From assembly GCF_001570605.1 (NCBI RefSeq), contig NZ_BBXG01000010.1:161176-225175 (forward strand): a stretch of 64,000 bases of DNA, in the 5' to 3' direction. The notes below the pieces were generated by a model. That model saw nothing but the letters and a program-made list of their open reading frames with translations. It made no database searches and was not told the origin of the DNA. This document shows, piece by piece, positions 27,636 through 36,041 of the stretch (positions are counted from its first letter, which is position 1; every line of letters starts with the position of its first letter). The DNA comes from Herbidospora cretacea. GTDB taxonomy: Bacteria > Actinomycetota > Actinomycetes > Streptosporangiales > Streptosporangiaceae. A program made the position numbers and the translations under genes.

Positions 27636-28333
27636 GACACCTCGTGGCCTTCCGCCCGCAGCCGGGCGGCCAGCGCGGCGGCCCTCGACTGCGGCAGTTT
27701 GATCGTCAGGGTGGTCAGCGGGTCGTCGTCGACCGGCAGCGCGACCTGGGTGATCTTCCCGTCGCGCACTTCGTGGCGGGTCACGCCCGGCACCGCCCGC
27801 AGGTCGCCCTGGTGGTCGCTGGCGACGACGATGCCGCCCCGCGCGGCGACCTCGGCGACGATCACCGACAGCTCGGCGCGGGCCTGCGCGTCGAGCCCGG
27901 CGAAGGGCTCGTCGAGGATGAGCAGCCCGGGATCCCCGGCGAGGGCCTGGGCGAGGCCGACCTTGTGGGCGCTGCCCTTCGACAGGTCGGAGAGCCTCTG
28001 GCCGAGCAGGTGGTCCATGCCGAGCCGGGCGGTCAGCTCCTCCGGCACGGGCGCGCGCCGGACCGCCCCCATGTGCCGCAGGTAGGCCGCCACGGTGAAC
28101 GGCTGCGCGGAGGGGAACCGCTCGGGGGCGTAGCCGACGACCGGCGGACGGCCGGTGATCCCGCCTCTGACCGGCCGCAGCAGACCCGCGAGCAGCCGCA
28201 GGAGAGTCGACTTGCCGGTGCCGTTGGGCCCGGTGATTTCGGCCACCGACCCGGGGGACAGGTCGAGGGAGGCGTCGTCGAGCACCCACGGTTCGCCCCG
28301 CCTGTAACGGAAGTACACCTTCGTCGCGAGCAC
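27632..28333 (-). CDS. ABC transporter ATP-binding protein
   Basis: 233 residues. Walker A GPNGTGKSTL, atypical signature LSKGSAHKVGLAQ in place of LSGGQ, Walker B LLILDEPFAGLD, and switch His in ASDHQGD. The C-terminal 40 residues after the ATPase core are extra. Together with the permease it forms a small ABC-2 type exporter; function unknown. Divergent from the M1 peptidase gene. Confidence 0.92.
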   Translation of the reverse strand: MLATKVYFRYRRGEPWVLDDASLDLSPGSVAEITGPNGTGKSTLLRLLAGLLRPVRGGITGRPPVVGYAPERFPSAQPFTVAAYLRHMGAVRRAPVPEELTARLGMDHLLGQRLSDLSKGSAHKVGLAQALAGDPGLLILDEPFAGLDAQARAELSVIVAEVAARGGIVVASDHQGDLRAVPGVTRHEVRDGKITQVALPVDDDPLTTLTIKLPQSRAAALAARLRAEGHEVS

Positions 28334-28389
28334 CTACCGATTTTAGGTTGATTGTGGCTCTTGCCGGATTCATCTCGATAATGAACGGC

Positions 28390-29775
28390 ATGCTTCGCAC
28401 ACGAATCCCCGGCGCGGCGCTGCTCGCGGTCGCCGCGTTACTCGCCCCCTCAGCCCCGGCCTGGGCCGACGCCCACTCCCCGGGCTCCTCCGGGGTGGGC
28501 GACCCCTACTTCCCGCACGCCGGGAACGGTGGGTACGACGTCCAGCACTACGACCTGAAGCTGCGCTACACCCCCAAGTCCGGTGAGATCGACTCCACCG
28601 CCACGATCACCGCGAAGGCCACCAAGGGCCTGTCGCGCTTCAACCTCGACCTGTCGGGCCTGACCGTCCGGTCGGTCACGGTCGACGGCCGCAAGGCCAA
28701 GTGGTCCCGCAAGGGCCAGGAGCTGACCGTCACGCCGAAGAAGGGCATCGCCGACGAGGCCACCTTCAAGGTCGTCGTCGACTACGACGGCAGGCCGAAG
28801 CCGGCCGGCGACTCCGAGCTCGGCGTCACCGGCTTCATCCACACCAAGGACGGGGCCGTCGTCGTCTCCCAGCCCGACGGCGCCCGCACCTGGTTCCCCG
28901 CCAACGACACCCCGCGTGACAAGGCCACCTTCTCCTACGAGATCAGCGCTCCCGCCGGCCTGACCGTGCTGGCCAACGGCGAGCCGCAGAACTCCGGCAT
29001 CGTCCGGGTGAAGAAGGGCTACGTCGTCTCCCGCTGGAAGATGGCCCAGCCCATGGCCCCCTACCTGGCCATGATCGCCATCGGCAAGTACAAGGTCACG
29101 GAGAGCACGACGGGCGGCCTGCTCAACATCACCGCCTACGACCCGGCGCTGGCCAAGACGGCGAAGTACCTGCACAAGGAGACCGCCGAGGCGACCAAGT
29201 GGGGAGTGGAGCACTTCGGCCCCTACCCGTTCGGCTCGACCGGCGGCATCGCCGACAAGCTCGGCGTCAACTTCGCCCTGGAGACCCAGGGCCGTCCCGT
29301 CTACGACGGCGACGCCAGCGACGACCTGCTGATCGTCCACGAGATCGCGCACCAGTGGTTCGGCGACAGCGTCGGCGTGAAGTCGTGGAACGACATCTGG
29401 CTGAACGAAGGCCTGGCCAGCTACGCCGAGTGGCTCTACGAGGAGACCCACAACGGCCCGACGGCCGCGAAGACCTTCGCCACGCACTACAAGAACACGG
29501 GCAAGTTCTGGGACGTCAAGACCGGCGACCCCGGCAAGAAGAACATGTTCGACTGGGAGGCGATCTACCTGCGCGGCGCGATGACCGTCCACGCCCTGCG
29601 CGTCGAGATCGGCGACGAGACGTTCTTCGAGCTGCTCAAGGAGTGGCCGGCCCGCTACAAGCACGCCACCGCGACCACCAAGGACTTCATCGCGCTGGCC
29701 GAGGAGCTCAGCGGCGAGGACCTCGGCCCGCTCTTCAAGAAGTGGCTGTACGTGGCCAAGAAGCCCGCCCTCTAG
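28390..29775 (+). CDS. Secreted M1-family zinc metallopeptidase
   Basis: 461 residues with a Sec signal peptide (RTRIPGAALLAVAALLAPSAPAWA). Zinc site HEIAH (His317, Glu318, His321) with the third ligand Glu340 in NEGL. The usual GAMEN exopeptidase box is replaced by FALETQ, as in related actinobacterial M1 enzymes. Compact form lacking the C-terminal helical domain of aminopeptidase N. Starts at 28348, 28381 and 28390 are all in frame; 28390 is the most economical, 28381 also fits a signal peptide. Confidence 0.9.
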   Translation: MLRTRIPGAALLAVAALLAPSAPAWADAHSPGSSGVGDPYFPHAGNGGYDVQHYDLKLRYTPKSGEIDSTATITAKATKGLSRFNLDLSGLTVRSVTVDGRKAKWSRKGQELTVTPKKGIADEATFKVVVDYDGRPKPAGDSELGVTGFIHTKDGAVVVSQPDGARTWFPANDTPRDKATFSYEISAPAGLTVLANGEPQNSGIVRVKKGYVVSRWKMAQPMAPYLAMIAIGKYKVTESTTGGLLNITAYDPALAKTAKYLHKETAEATKWGVEHFGPYPFGSTGGIADKLGVNFALETQGRPVYDGDASDDLLIVHEIAHQWFGDSVGVKSWNDIWLNEGLASYAEWLYEETHNGPTAAKTFATHYKNTGKFWDVKTGDPGKKNMFDWEAIYLRGAMTVHALRVEIGDETFFELLKEWPARYKHATATTKDFIALAEELSGEDLGPLFKKWLYVAKKPAL

Positions 29776-29813
29776 AACCGCGGAGGGCGGGCTTCCCGGT
29801 GGAACCCGCCCTC
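29761..29813. terminator. Overlapping hairpins between M1 peptidase and Nramp-like gene
   Basis: AAGCCCGCCCTC (29761-29772) pairs perfectly with 29783-29794; GAGGGCGGG (29783-29791) can instead pair with CCCGCCCTC (29805-29813). The two structures exclude each other. Lies between convergent genes and probably ends transcripts from both sides. Confidence 0.65.
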
Positions 29814-31200
29814 ACCCGGTCAGCTTGCCGACCTGCTCGATCAGCGTCAGCACCGAGAAGAATCCGAAGAACGCGAAGGTCAGCAGCACCGCGACCATGC
29901 GGTAGCCGCGGATCCTGATGGGCTGCGGCAGCATCTTGCGGTTCAGCACCGCCAGCAGCGCCGAGTAGAGGAACATCATGATCCCGCCGACGCTGGCGGA
30001 GATCACCAGCAGCGTGATCGGCTGGTCGAACCCGATCGTCAGCATCGCGATCCCGAAGACCACGATGAACCAGACGACGAGCGAGTAGACGCGGCTCTCC
30101 GTCCACCGCGACGACTCCGGCAGGTAGACGGTCTTGACGATGTCGGCCACCATCCGCCCGACGTAGTCGCAGATCCCCATCGCGGCGGCGAACAGCGACA
30201 GCGCGCCGATGGCCCAGAAGAACGTCCCGAACCAGCTCAGCCGCTGGTTCAGCACCTCACCCTCGGCCTGGAGGAAGGTGATGTCGTTGGTGTTGCCGGT
30301 GCCGAACACGGTCGAGTAGGCCAGCATCGACATCAGGAAGATCGTGAAAATGGTGATCGCGACGAACGAGATGAGCTGCTCGATGTTCGCGACCTTCCAC
30401 CACCGCCGCCACCGCGACAGGTTCTCCTCGGTCGGCTCGAACGTGTAACCGGTCGCCGGCGCGGCCTGGTCCTCCCCGGTCACGGGCGAGACCAGCCGGG
30501 GGATCCGGGCCCCCATGCCCATGTTCTTGTCCCGGATCCAGTTGCTCTGCACGAGGTTCTGACCGCCGCCCGCCCCCGCGAACGCCAGCGCGCCGAGCAC
30601 CAGAGCCGTGCCGAGCTGGCTGGGGATCGTCCCGATGCTCGTGACCGCCTCTCCCAGCCCCTTGTACGCCTCTCCCGTGATCGCCACGAACAGGGCGACG
30701 ACCAGGAAGACGAGCACCGCCGCGACCTTGACGAACTGGGTCGCCTCGACAGTGCGATAGACGACGGGCGAGAGCGTGAGCGCCACCCCGATGATCACCA
30801 GCTCGATGACCGCGATGACCGTGACGTTCCCCTGCCCGATGGCCTAGGTGAACACGGTGGCCGACGAGGTCGCCCAGCCCGGCCAGATGTTGGCCAGCAG
30901 CGCCATGAGGGCGAACACGATCCCCCAGTGGCGACCCAGCCGCGAGAACCCGGTGAGCGCGGTCTCGCCGGTGGCCAGCGTGTACCGCTCGATCTCCATG
31001 TTCAGGAAGAACTGCGCCACGACCCCGACGACGGCCGCCCACAAGAACACCAGCCCGACGTTGGCGGAGATGTAGGGCCAGATGACGAACTCACCCGACG
31101 CGAGCCCGACCCCGGCGGCGATCACCCCCGGCCCGAGGACGCGGCGGAGCGGCTGGGGCTCGGGCAACTGGGCGACCTTGAACGCGGGCATGCTGCTCAT
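29812..31200 (-). pseudogene. Nramp-related metal transporter interrupted by one amber codon
   Basis: Starting at 31200, 118 codons lead to TAG (plus-strand CTA, 30844-30846), after which the same frame continues for 343 codons to 29812. The joined product would be 462 residues with ~11 membrane helices, normal for the Nramp superfamily. The break falls after ...WATSSATVFT and before AIGQGNVTV, between helices 3 and 4. The canonical helix-1 DPGN and helix-6 MPH motifs are not present (GLASGEF and GQNLVQSNW stand in their place), so it belongs to a divergent branch and its ion is uncertain. No other stop or frameshift is seen. A recent nonsense mutation, a sequencing error or readthrough are all possible. 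A GTG at 30798 could restart translation but would lack the first three helices. Confidence 0.85.
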
Positions 31201-31301
31201 AGCTCGCGTGGCTACCCGAACCGGGCACTTTTAGCCCGGCAGTTCCGATGATCATGAGATTCCGCCACTTCTCCTACGACACCATCGTCGGCGAGGAGCC
31301 C

Positions 31302-31493
31302 ATGGACTACACGATCATCATCGCGACGGCCACCGCACTGGCCGGGTTGTGGCTGCGCGTCCACTTACAACGAATACGCCTACGGGAGGAATCCCGCCGC
31401 GACCACATCCGCCATCTGCCACCGGGCAGCCGGGTCCTGGACCTGGGCAGCCGGGGAGTGGTCATCGACGTGGGAAGGCCGCCGAATGAATGA
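31302..31493 (+). CDS. Small membrane protein upstream of ECF sigma factor
   Basis: 63 residues: one membrane helix (YTIIIATATALAGLWLRVHL) followed by a basic cytoplasmic tail with HLPPGSRVLDLGSRG. I chose ATG 31302, which has GAGGAG at 31293-31298; an upstream ATG at 31248 would add 18 residues. Its end overlaps the sigma-factor start by eight bases, so the two are probably coupled. Not recognised; a role in sensing or anti-sigma action is inference from position only. Confidence 0.6.
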   Translation: MDYTIIIATATALAGLWLRVHLQRIRLREESRRDHIRHLPPGSRVLDLGSRGVVIDVGRPPNE

Positions 31494-32043
31494 GGATCGG
31501 CTGACCAAGGCCGACCCGCCCTCTCCAATGATTGACCGCGCTGGCGTCGAGGCGCGCGCGGCCTTCCTGGACCTGGTTCAGGACGAACGGTCTCGACTGA
31601 TCCAGTTCCTGCTCCGTTGCGGCTGCTCGATGGAGGACGCCAACGACGCGGCTCAGGATGCACTCATCGAGGCGTGGCGGCGAGTAGAGGACTGGCACAA
31701 GATCAGAGAACCGAAAGCGTGGTTGCGCAAGGTCGCGTTACGAGCAGCCGGCAGGCCACCGGGGCTGCGCCGGATTCAGTTGAACCCACTTCTGGTCGCC
31801 GAGTTGCCAGAAGTCGCCTCTCCACTTGACGCTCCCTGCGATCTCGCGACCGCGACGATCGACGTGCTCAACGCGCTCAGGGCACTTCCTCGTCGGCACC
31901 GCTTTGTGATGGCCTGCCACATGGATGGCTTGTCGACATCCCATATCGCCGATCTTTTGGAGATCACGCCGCGCCAGGTCACGAATCTGATCAGCCAGGC
32001 CCGAGAGAATTTGCGCCGGACGCTCTCGGAGGGGGTGCGATGA
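31486..32043 (+). CDS. ECF-type RNA polymerase sigma factor
   Basis: 185 residues. Sigma region 2 at ~25-95 (ERSRLIQFLLRCGCSMEDANDAAQDALIEAW, then EPKAWLRKVA) and region 4 at ~125-180 (LPRRHRFVMACHMDGLSTSHIADLLEITPRQVTN). Directs transcription of an unknown regulon. Flanked by a membrane mini-protein (8-bp overlap) and a 224-residue unknown (ATGA overlap), a three-gene unit. Third-position GC looks lower than in neighbouring core genes, hinting at acquisition. Confidence 0.88.
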   Translation: MNEDRLTKADPPSPMIDRAGVEARAAFLDLVQDERSRLIQFLLRCGCSMEDANDAAQDALIEAWRRVEDWHKIREPKAWLRKVALRAAGRPPGLRRIQLNPLLVAELPEVASPLDAPCDLATATIDVLNALRALPRRHRFVMACHMDGLSTSHIADLLEITPRQVTNLISQARENLRRTLSEGVR

Positions 32044-32714
32044 ACGACGAACAGTTGGACGCCCTCCTCGTGGCGGCGGAGGCGGATCTCCTCGCCTACC
32101 TGCGCGAACCGGAGGATCTTGGCGCTTTCTACGACGCGCTGCTCAGATGCCAACCCAGGCCGGCCCCGGGAGAGTTGCTGATGCGCATCGATCTCCAGGA
32201 GCTCATCTGGGCCGCATCGGAAAGCTTCGGCGAGGGCATTGCGGCCTGCCTGACGACCACGTGGGTCACATGCTTCGAGGGGGTGGATCGCCGCATCCGC
32301 TTGTTCATGGCGACCCATGATCTGGGATGGGAGGAAGGGTACGGTCACAACTCGTCCATGCGGTTGAACCTTCACGTCGCTCTGTCACATCTCCTCATCC
32401 TGACCCGGGCCGCCCAGGGAAGCGCGCCGTTCTCCCGCCGCCTGTTCGCCGAAGAACAGCTGGATCACGTGATGGGCCGCCTTCAAGCGGTTCAGGCTGA
32501 AGCGGCGCGCTATCGGTTGAGCGTGACCGGAAGAGATCTGTCCGAGCTGGCCATCAGCGCGCGTCACATTGATGCGCTTCTCGGCGTCGAGTGGGATGAC
32601 GCCACCATCTGGCCCAGCGAGGTCGCCGACCTCATTCGCGCCGACTCGATTGAGATCGCGCCCGGTCGCTATCAGATCCAGGCCGGATACACCCGGGACC
32701 ACGTGCCCGTGTGA
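32040..32714 (+). CDS. Unknown protein coupled to ECF sigma factor
   Basis: 224 residues, soluble, mostly helical by composition, no membrane helix and no zinc-type anti-sigma motif. I do not recognise the family. Notable stretches: LGAFYDALLRCQPRP, HDLGWEEGYGHNSSM, and a short C-terminal beta-like segment IEIAPGRYQIQAGYTRD. The start overlaps the sigma stop (ATGA), so it may modulate the sigma factor. Codon usage is as relaxed as that of the sigma gene. Confidence 0.7.
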   Translation: MNDEQLDALLVAAEADLLAYLREPEDLGAFYDALLRCQPRPAPGELLMRIDLQELIWAASESFGEGIAACLTTTWVTCFEGVDRRIRLFMATHDLGWEEGYGHNSSMRLNLHVALSHLLILTRAAQGSAPFSRRLFAEEQLDHVMGRLQAVQAEAARYRLSVTGRDLSELAISARHIDALLGVEWDDATIWPSEVADLIRADSIEIAPGRYQIQAGYTRDHVPV

Positions 32715-32721
32715 CCTCAGG

Positions 32722-32754
32722 ACCCGGGCAGGGGCGTTCAGCGCCTGCCCGGGT
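32722..32754. terminator. Bidirectional terminator
   Basis: Perfect 11-bp stem ACCCGGGCAGG (32722-32732) / CCTGCCCGGGT (32744-32754) between the convergent 224-residue unknown and Lrp genes; it touches the Lrp stop codon. Confidence 0.75.
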
Positions 32755-33236
32755 TAGTGGGTGCCCCAGCTGTACGTTTGTTTGTGCAGCTTGAGGTATA
32801 CAAAAGTCTCGGTGGCGCGTACCGCCGGGATCGCACGGATCTTGCCGAGAATCTCCAGGAGGTGCTGATCGCCCTCACACACGACCTCGACCATGATGTC
32901 GAGGGACCCCGCCGTCAGGACGACGTAGTCGACCTCCTCGATGGAGGAGAGCTCGTCGGCCACGGCCTCCAGGTCGCCCTCGCACTTGATGCCGATCATG
33001 GCCTGGCGCGGGAAGCCGAGAGTCAGGGGGTCGGTGACCGCCACGATCTGCATGACGCCGGCGTCGAGCAGGCGCTGCACGCGCTGGCGGACCGCCGCCT
33101 CGGAGAGTCCGACGGCCTTCCCGATGGCGGCGTACGGCTTGCGGCCGTCGGCCTGGAGCTGCTCGACGATCTGTTTGGAGATCTCGTCGAGCACCACGGG
33201 GCCGTTCCTGGTGGTCCGAACCTTCGACGTGGTCAT
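32754..33236 (-). CDS. Lrp/AsnC-family regulator
   Basis: 160 residues. N-terminal winged helix (LDEISKQIVEQLQADGRKPYAAIGKAVGLSEAAVRQRVQRL with typical spacing) and C-terminal RAM ligand-binding domain (VVLTAGSLDIMVEVVCEGD). Such proteins form octamers and sense amino acids or related amines. Transcribed divergently from the aminobutyraldehyde dehydrogenase and polyamine-uptake operon, with an inverted repeat in between; it is the likely local regulator. Confidence 0.93.
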   Translation of the reverse strand: MTTSKVRTTRNGPVVLDEISKQIVEQLQADGRKPYAAIGKAVGLSEAAVRQRVQRLLDAGVMQIVAVTDPLTLGFPRQAMIGIKCEGDLEAVADELSSIEEVDYVVLTAGSLDIMVEVVCEGDQHLLEILGKIRAIPAVRATETFVYLKLHKQTYSWGTH

Positions 33237-33302
33237 CCCCGCATAAGCCCTTCATGTTTCCGACAGGTTGCCGCCTAGGTGCGACATGTTGTCAGTTCAG
33301 CG

Positions 33303-33359
33303 TCCCTTGTCAAGCGATTCCGTAGCAATTTGATATCTTTCGCTACGAAATCCCTTGTC
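33303..33359. promoter_or_regulatory. Putative Lrp operator region
   Basis: Inverted repeat ATTCCGTAGC (33317-33326) / GCTACGAAAT (33342-33351), one mismatch, AT-rich 15-nt spacer. It is framed by the direct repeat TCCCTTGTC at 33303 and 33351. Located in the 182-bp divergent gap. Confidence 0.6.
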
Positions 33360-33418
33360 GTTGTCTGATATGTCTGTCAGAGTCGCGACAACTTTGAACA
33401 CCTCAACAGGAGGTCGAA

Positions 33419-34846
33419 GTGACCACCCGCCTGCAGAACTACATCAACGGGAAGTTCGTCGACGCCAAGAGCGGACGCTTCTCCGACGTGGTGGATCCGA
33501 GCACCGGCGAGGTCTACGCGCAGGCGCCCCTCTCCGGTCAGGACGACGTCGACGCGGCCTATGAGGCCGCCGCCACGGCGTTCGAGACCTGGGGGCAGAC
33601 CACTCCGGGTGAGCGAGCGAACCTGCTGTTGAAGATAGCCGACGCCATCGAGGCGCGCGCGGAGGAGATCAACCAGGCCGAGTGCCGCAACACCGGCAAG
33701 CCCTACGCCCGCATGAGCGAGGACGAGACGCCGGTCGCCGCCGACCACTTCCGGTTCTTCGCCGGGGCGGCCCGCACGCTGGAGGGCCCGACGGCGGGCG
33801 AGTTCCTCGCCGACCACACCTCGGTCATCCGGCACGAGCCGGTCGGCGTCATCGGCCAGGTCACGCCCTGGAACTACCCGATGATGATGGCCGTCTGGAA
33901 GATCGCCCCGGCGCTGGCGGCGGGCAACACGATCGTGCTGAAGCCCTCGGACACCACGCCCGTCTCCACGGTCAAGCTGGCCGAGATCATCGGCGACGTC
34001 CTGCCGGCCGGCGTCTTCAACGTCGTGACCGGTGACCGCGAGACCGGTTCGCTGGTCGTCTCCCACCCGACCGCATCGATGGTCGCGATCACCGGCTCGG
34101 TCGGCGCGGGCATGGCGGTGGCCAAGAGCGCCGCCGACGACCTCAAGCGCGTCCACCTGGAGCTGGGCGGCAAGGCTCCGGTCGTGGTCTTCGACGACGT
34201 CAAGGACATCAAGGCCACCGCCGAGGCCATCGCCGGCGCGGGGCTCTACAACGCCGGGCAGGACTGCACGGCGGCCTGCCGGGTGATCGTCCAGGAGTCG
34301 ATCCACGACGAGTTCGCCGCCGCGCTCAAGGAGGCCGCCGCCGCGACCGTCACCGGCACCGGCGACGACGCCTTCTACGGCCCGCTCAACAACCCGAACC
34401 AGCTCGACCGGGTGAAGGGCTTCTTCGAGCGGCTGCCGGAGCACGCCACCGTGCTCACCGGCGGCGAGCAGGTCGGCGAGGCGGGCTACTTCTTCGCCCC
34501 GACCGTCGTCGACGGCCTGAAGCAGGACGACGAGATGGTGCAGACCGAGGTCTTCGGGCCGGTCATCACCGTCCAGACCTTCACCGACGAGGCCGACGCG
34601 CTGGCCAAGGCCAACGGCGTGCAGTACGGCCTGTCGAGCTCGGTCTGGACCTCCGACCACGGGCGTGCGATGCGCATGTCCAAGCGGCTCGACTTCGGGG
34701 TCGTGTGGGTCAACACCCACATCCCCTTCGTGTCGGAAATGCCGCACGGCGGCTTCAAGCACTCCGGGTACGGCAAGGACCTGTCGGTCTTCGGCCTGCA
34801 CGACTACACCCGGGTGAAGCACGTCATGCACTTCATTGGTGACTAG
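33419..34846 (+). CDS. Gamma-aminobutyraldehyde dehydrogenase-like ALDH
   Basis: 475 residues, NAD-dependent aldehyde dehydrogenase. Catalytic Cys283 (AGQDCTAACRV), general base Glu248 (LELGGKAP), and Asn152 (TPWNYP). The AGQDCTA context is typical of aminobutyraldehyde dehydrogenases (PatD/PuuC-like). Probably oxidises 4-aminobutanal from putrescine to GABA. GTG start with AGGAGG at 33410-33415. First gene of the polyamine operon; potA follows 16 bases after its stop. Confidence 0.92.
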   Translation: MTTRLQNYINGKFVDAKSGRFSDVVDPSTGEVYAQAPLSGQDDVDAAYEAAATAFETWGQTTPGERANLLLKIADAIEARAEEINQAECRNTGKPYARMSEDETPVAADHFRFFAGAARTLEGPTAGEFLADHTSVIRHEPVGVIGQVTPWNYPMMMAVWKIAPALAAGNTIVLKPSDTTPVSTVKLAEIIGDVLPAGVFNVVTGDRETGSLVVSHPTASMVAITGSVGAGMAVAKSAADDLKRVHLELGGKAPVVVFDDVKDIKATAEAIAGAGLYNAGQDCTAACRVIVQESIHDEFAAALKEAAAATVTGTGDDAFYGPLNNPNQLDRVKGFFERLPEHATVLTGGEQVGEAGYFFAPTVVDGLKQDDEMVQTEVFGPVITVQTFTDEADALAKANGVQYGLSSSVWTSDHGRAMRMSKRLDFGVVWVNTHIPFVSEMPHGGFKHSGYGKDLSVFGLHDYTRVKHVMHFIGD

Positions 34847-34862
34847 GTAAGCGAGAGGTGAT

Positions 34863-35957
34863 ATGCCCGAGGATGTCCCCGCCATCGAGCTTGACGGCGT
34901 CGTCAAGGAGTACCTCTCGCACGGCGAGACGGTGCAGGCGGTCAAGGGTGTCAGCCTGACGATCGGGGAGGGGGAGTTCTTCTCCCTCCTCGGCCCGTCC
35001 GGGTGTGGCAAGACGACGACGATGCGCATGATCGCGGGGTTCGAGGAGCCCACCAAGGGCCTCGTCAAGCTCCTCGGGCAGGACGTCACGGACGTCCCGC
35101 CCAACAAGCGCGACATCAACATGGTCTTCCAGTCGTACGCGCTGTTCCCGCACATGAACGTGTGGGAGAACGTGGCCTTCGGGCTGCGGCGCAAGAAGGT
35201 GGCCGAGGCCGAGATCAAGAAACGCGTCGGCGACATCCTGGAGATCGTCGACCTCACGGGCCGCGAGAAGCGGCGTCCCCGGGAGATGTCCGGCGGCCAG
35301 CAGCAGCGGGTGGCGCTCGCCCGCGCGCTGGTCAACCGGCCCCGGGCGCTGCTGCTCGACGAGCCGCTGGGCGCCCTCGACCTGAAGCTGCGCCAGCAGA
35401 TGCAGACCGAGCTCAAGCGCATCCAGCGGGAGGTCGGCATCACGTTCGTGTACGTGACCCACGACCAGTCCGAGGCGCTCACCATGAGCGACCGGATCGC
35501 GGTCATGAACGACGGCCTGGTCGAGCAGCTCGCCGATCCCCGGGAGATCTACGAGCGGCCCGCCTCGAAGTTCGTGGCCGGGTTCATCGGCACGTCCAAC
35601 CTGCTGAGCGGCCGGGTCGACGCCGCCGACGGCGACCTGCTGGTGGTCCGCCTCGGCGAGCACGACCGCATTCTCGTACCGGGCACGGCGGCTGTGGGGG
35701 ACACCGTCGACCTGACCGTGCGGCCGGAGAAGATCACGATCTCCACCGAGCGGCCCGAGGCCGGGCTGAGCATGGTCCAGGGCACCGTGGGCGAGCTCAC
35801 CTACCTGGGCACGTACAACAGCTACGCGGTGGCGCTGGCCGACGGCACCGAGATCACGGTCTTCCAGCAGAACGCCCTCGACAGCTCGACCACCGCGGAA
35901 CGCGGGGACGCGGTGTGGCTGTCGTGGCGGCCCCAGCACTCTTACACCCTGTCGTAA
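34863..35957 (+). CDS. potA: Spermidine/putrescine ABC transporter ATP-binding protein
   Basis: 364 residues. Walker A GPSGCGKTT (44-52), signature MSGGQQQRVALARAL, Walker B LLLDEPLGALD, His switch VTHDQSEAL, and a C-terminal TOBE domain (~285-360) typical of PotA. Energises polyamine uptake with the permeases and binding protein downstream. RBS AGAGGTG just before ATG. Confidence 0.95.
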   Translation: MPEDVPAIELDGVVKEYLSHGETVQAVKGVSLTIGEGEFFSLLGPSGCGKTTTMRMIAGFEEPTKGLVKLLGQDVTDVPPNKRDINMVFQSYALFPHMNVWENVAFGLRRKKVAEAEIKKRVGDILEIVDLTGREKRRPREMSGGQQQRVALARALVNRPRALLLDEPLGALDLKLRQQMQTELKRIQREVGITFVYVTHDQSEALTMSDRIAVMNDGLVEQLADPREIYERPASKFVAGFIGTSNLLSGRVDAADGDLLVVRLGEHDRILVPGTAAVGDTVDLTVRPEKITISTERPEAGLSMVQGTVGELTYLGTYNSYAVALADGTEITVFQQNALDSSTTAERGDAVWLSWRPQHSYTLS

Positions 35958-36041
35958 CCTGCGGCGTAACCGGGGGAAATCTCCGGATAACGTCGGAAAA
36001 GTACAGCTAGGAACGACCGCTCTTCTCCCCTCGGAGCCTTG

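Noticed and set aside
29812..30798. The downstream part of the Nramp-like frame as a separate gene starting at GTG 30798
   Set aside because: It is in the same phase as the upstream part and lacks the first three membrane helices; one broken gene explains both parts better.
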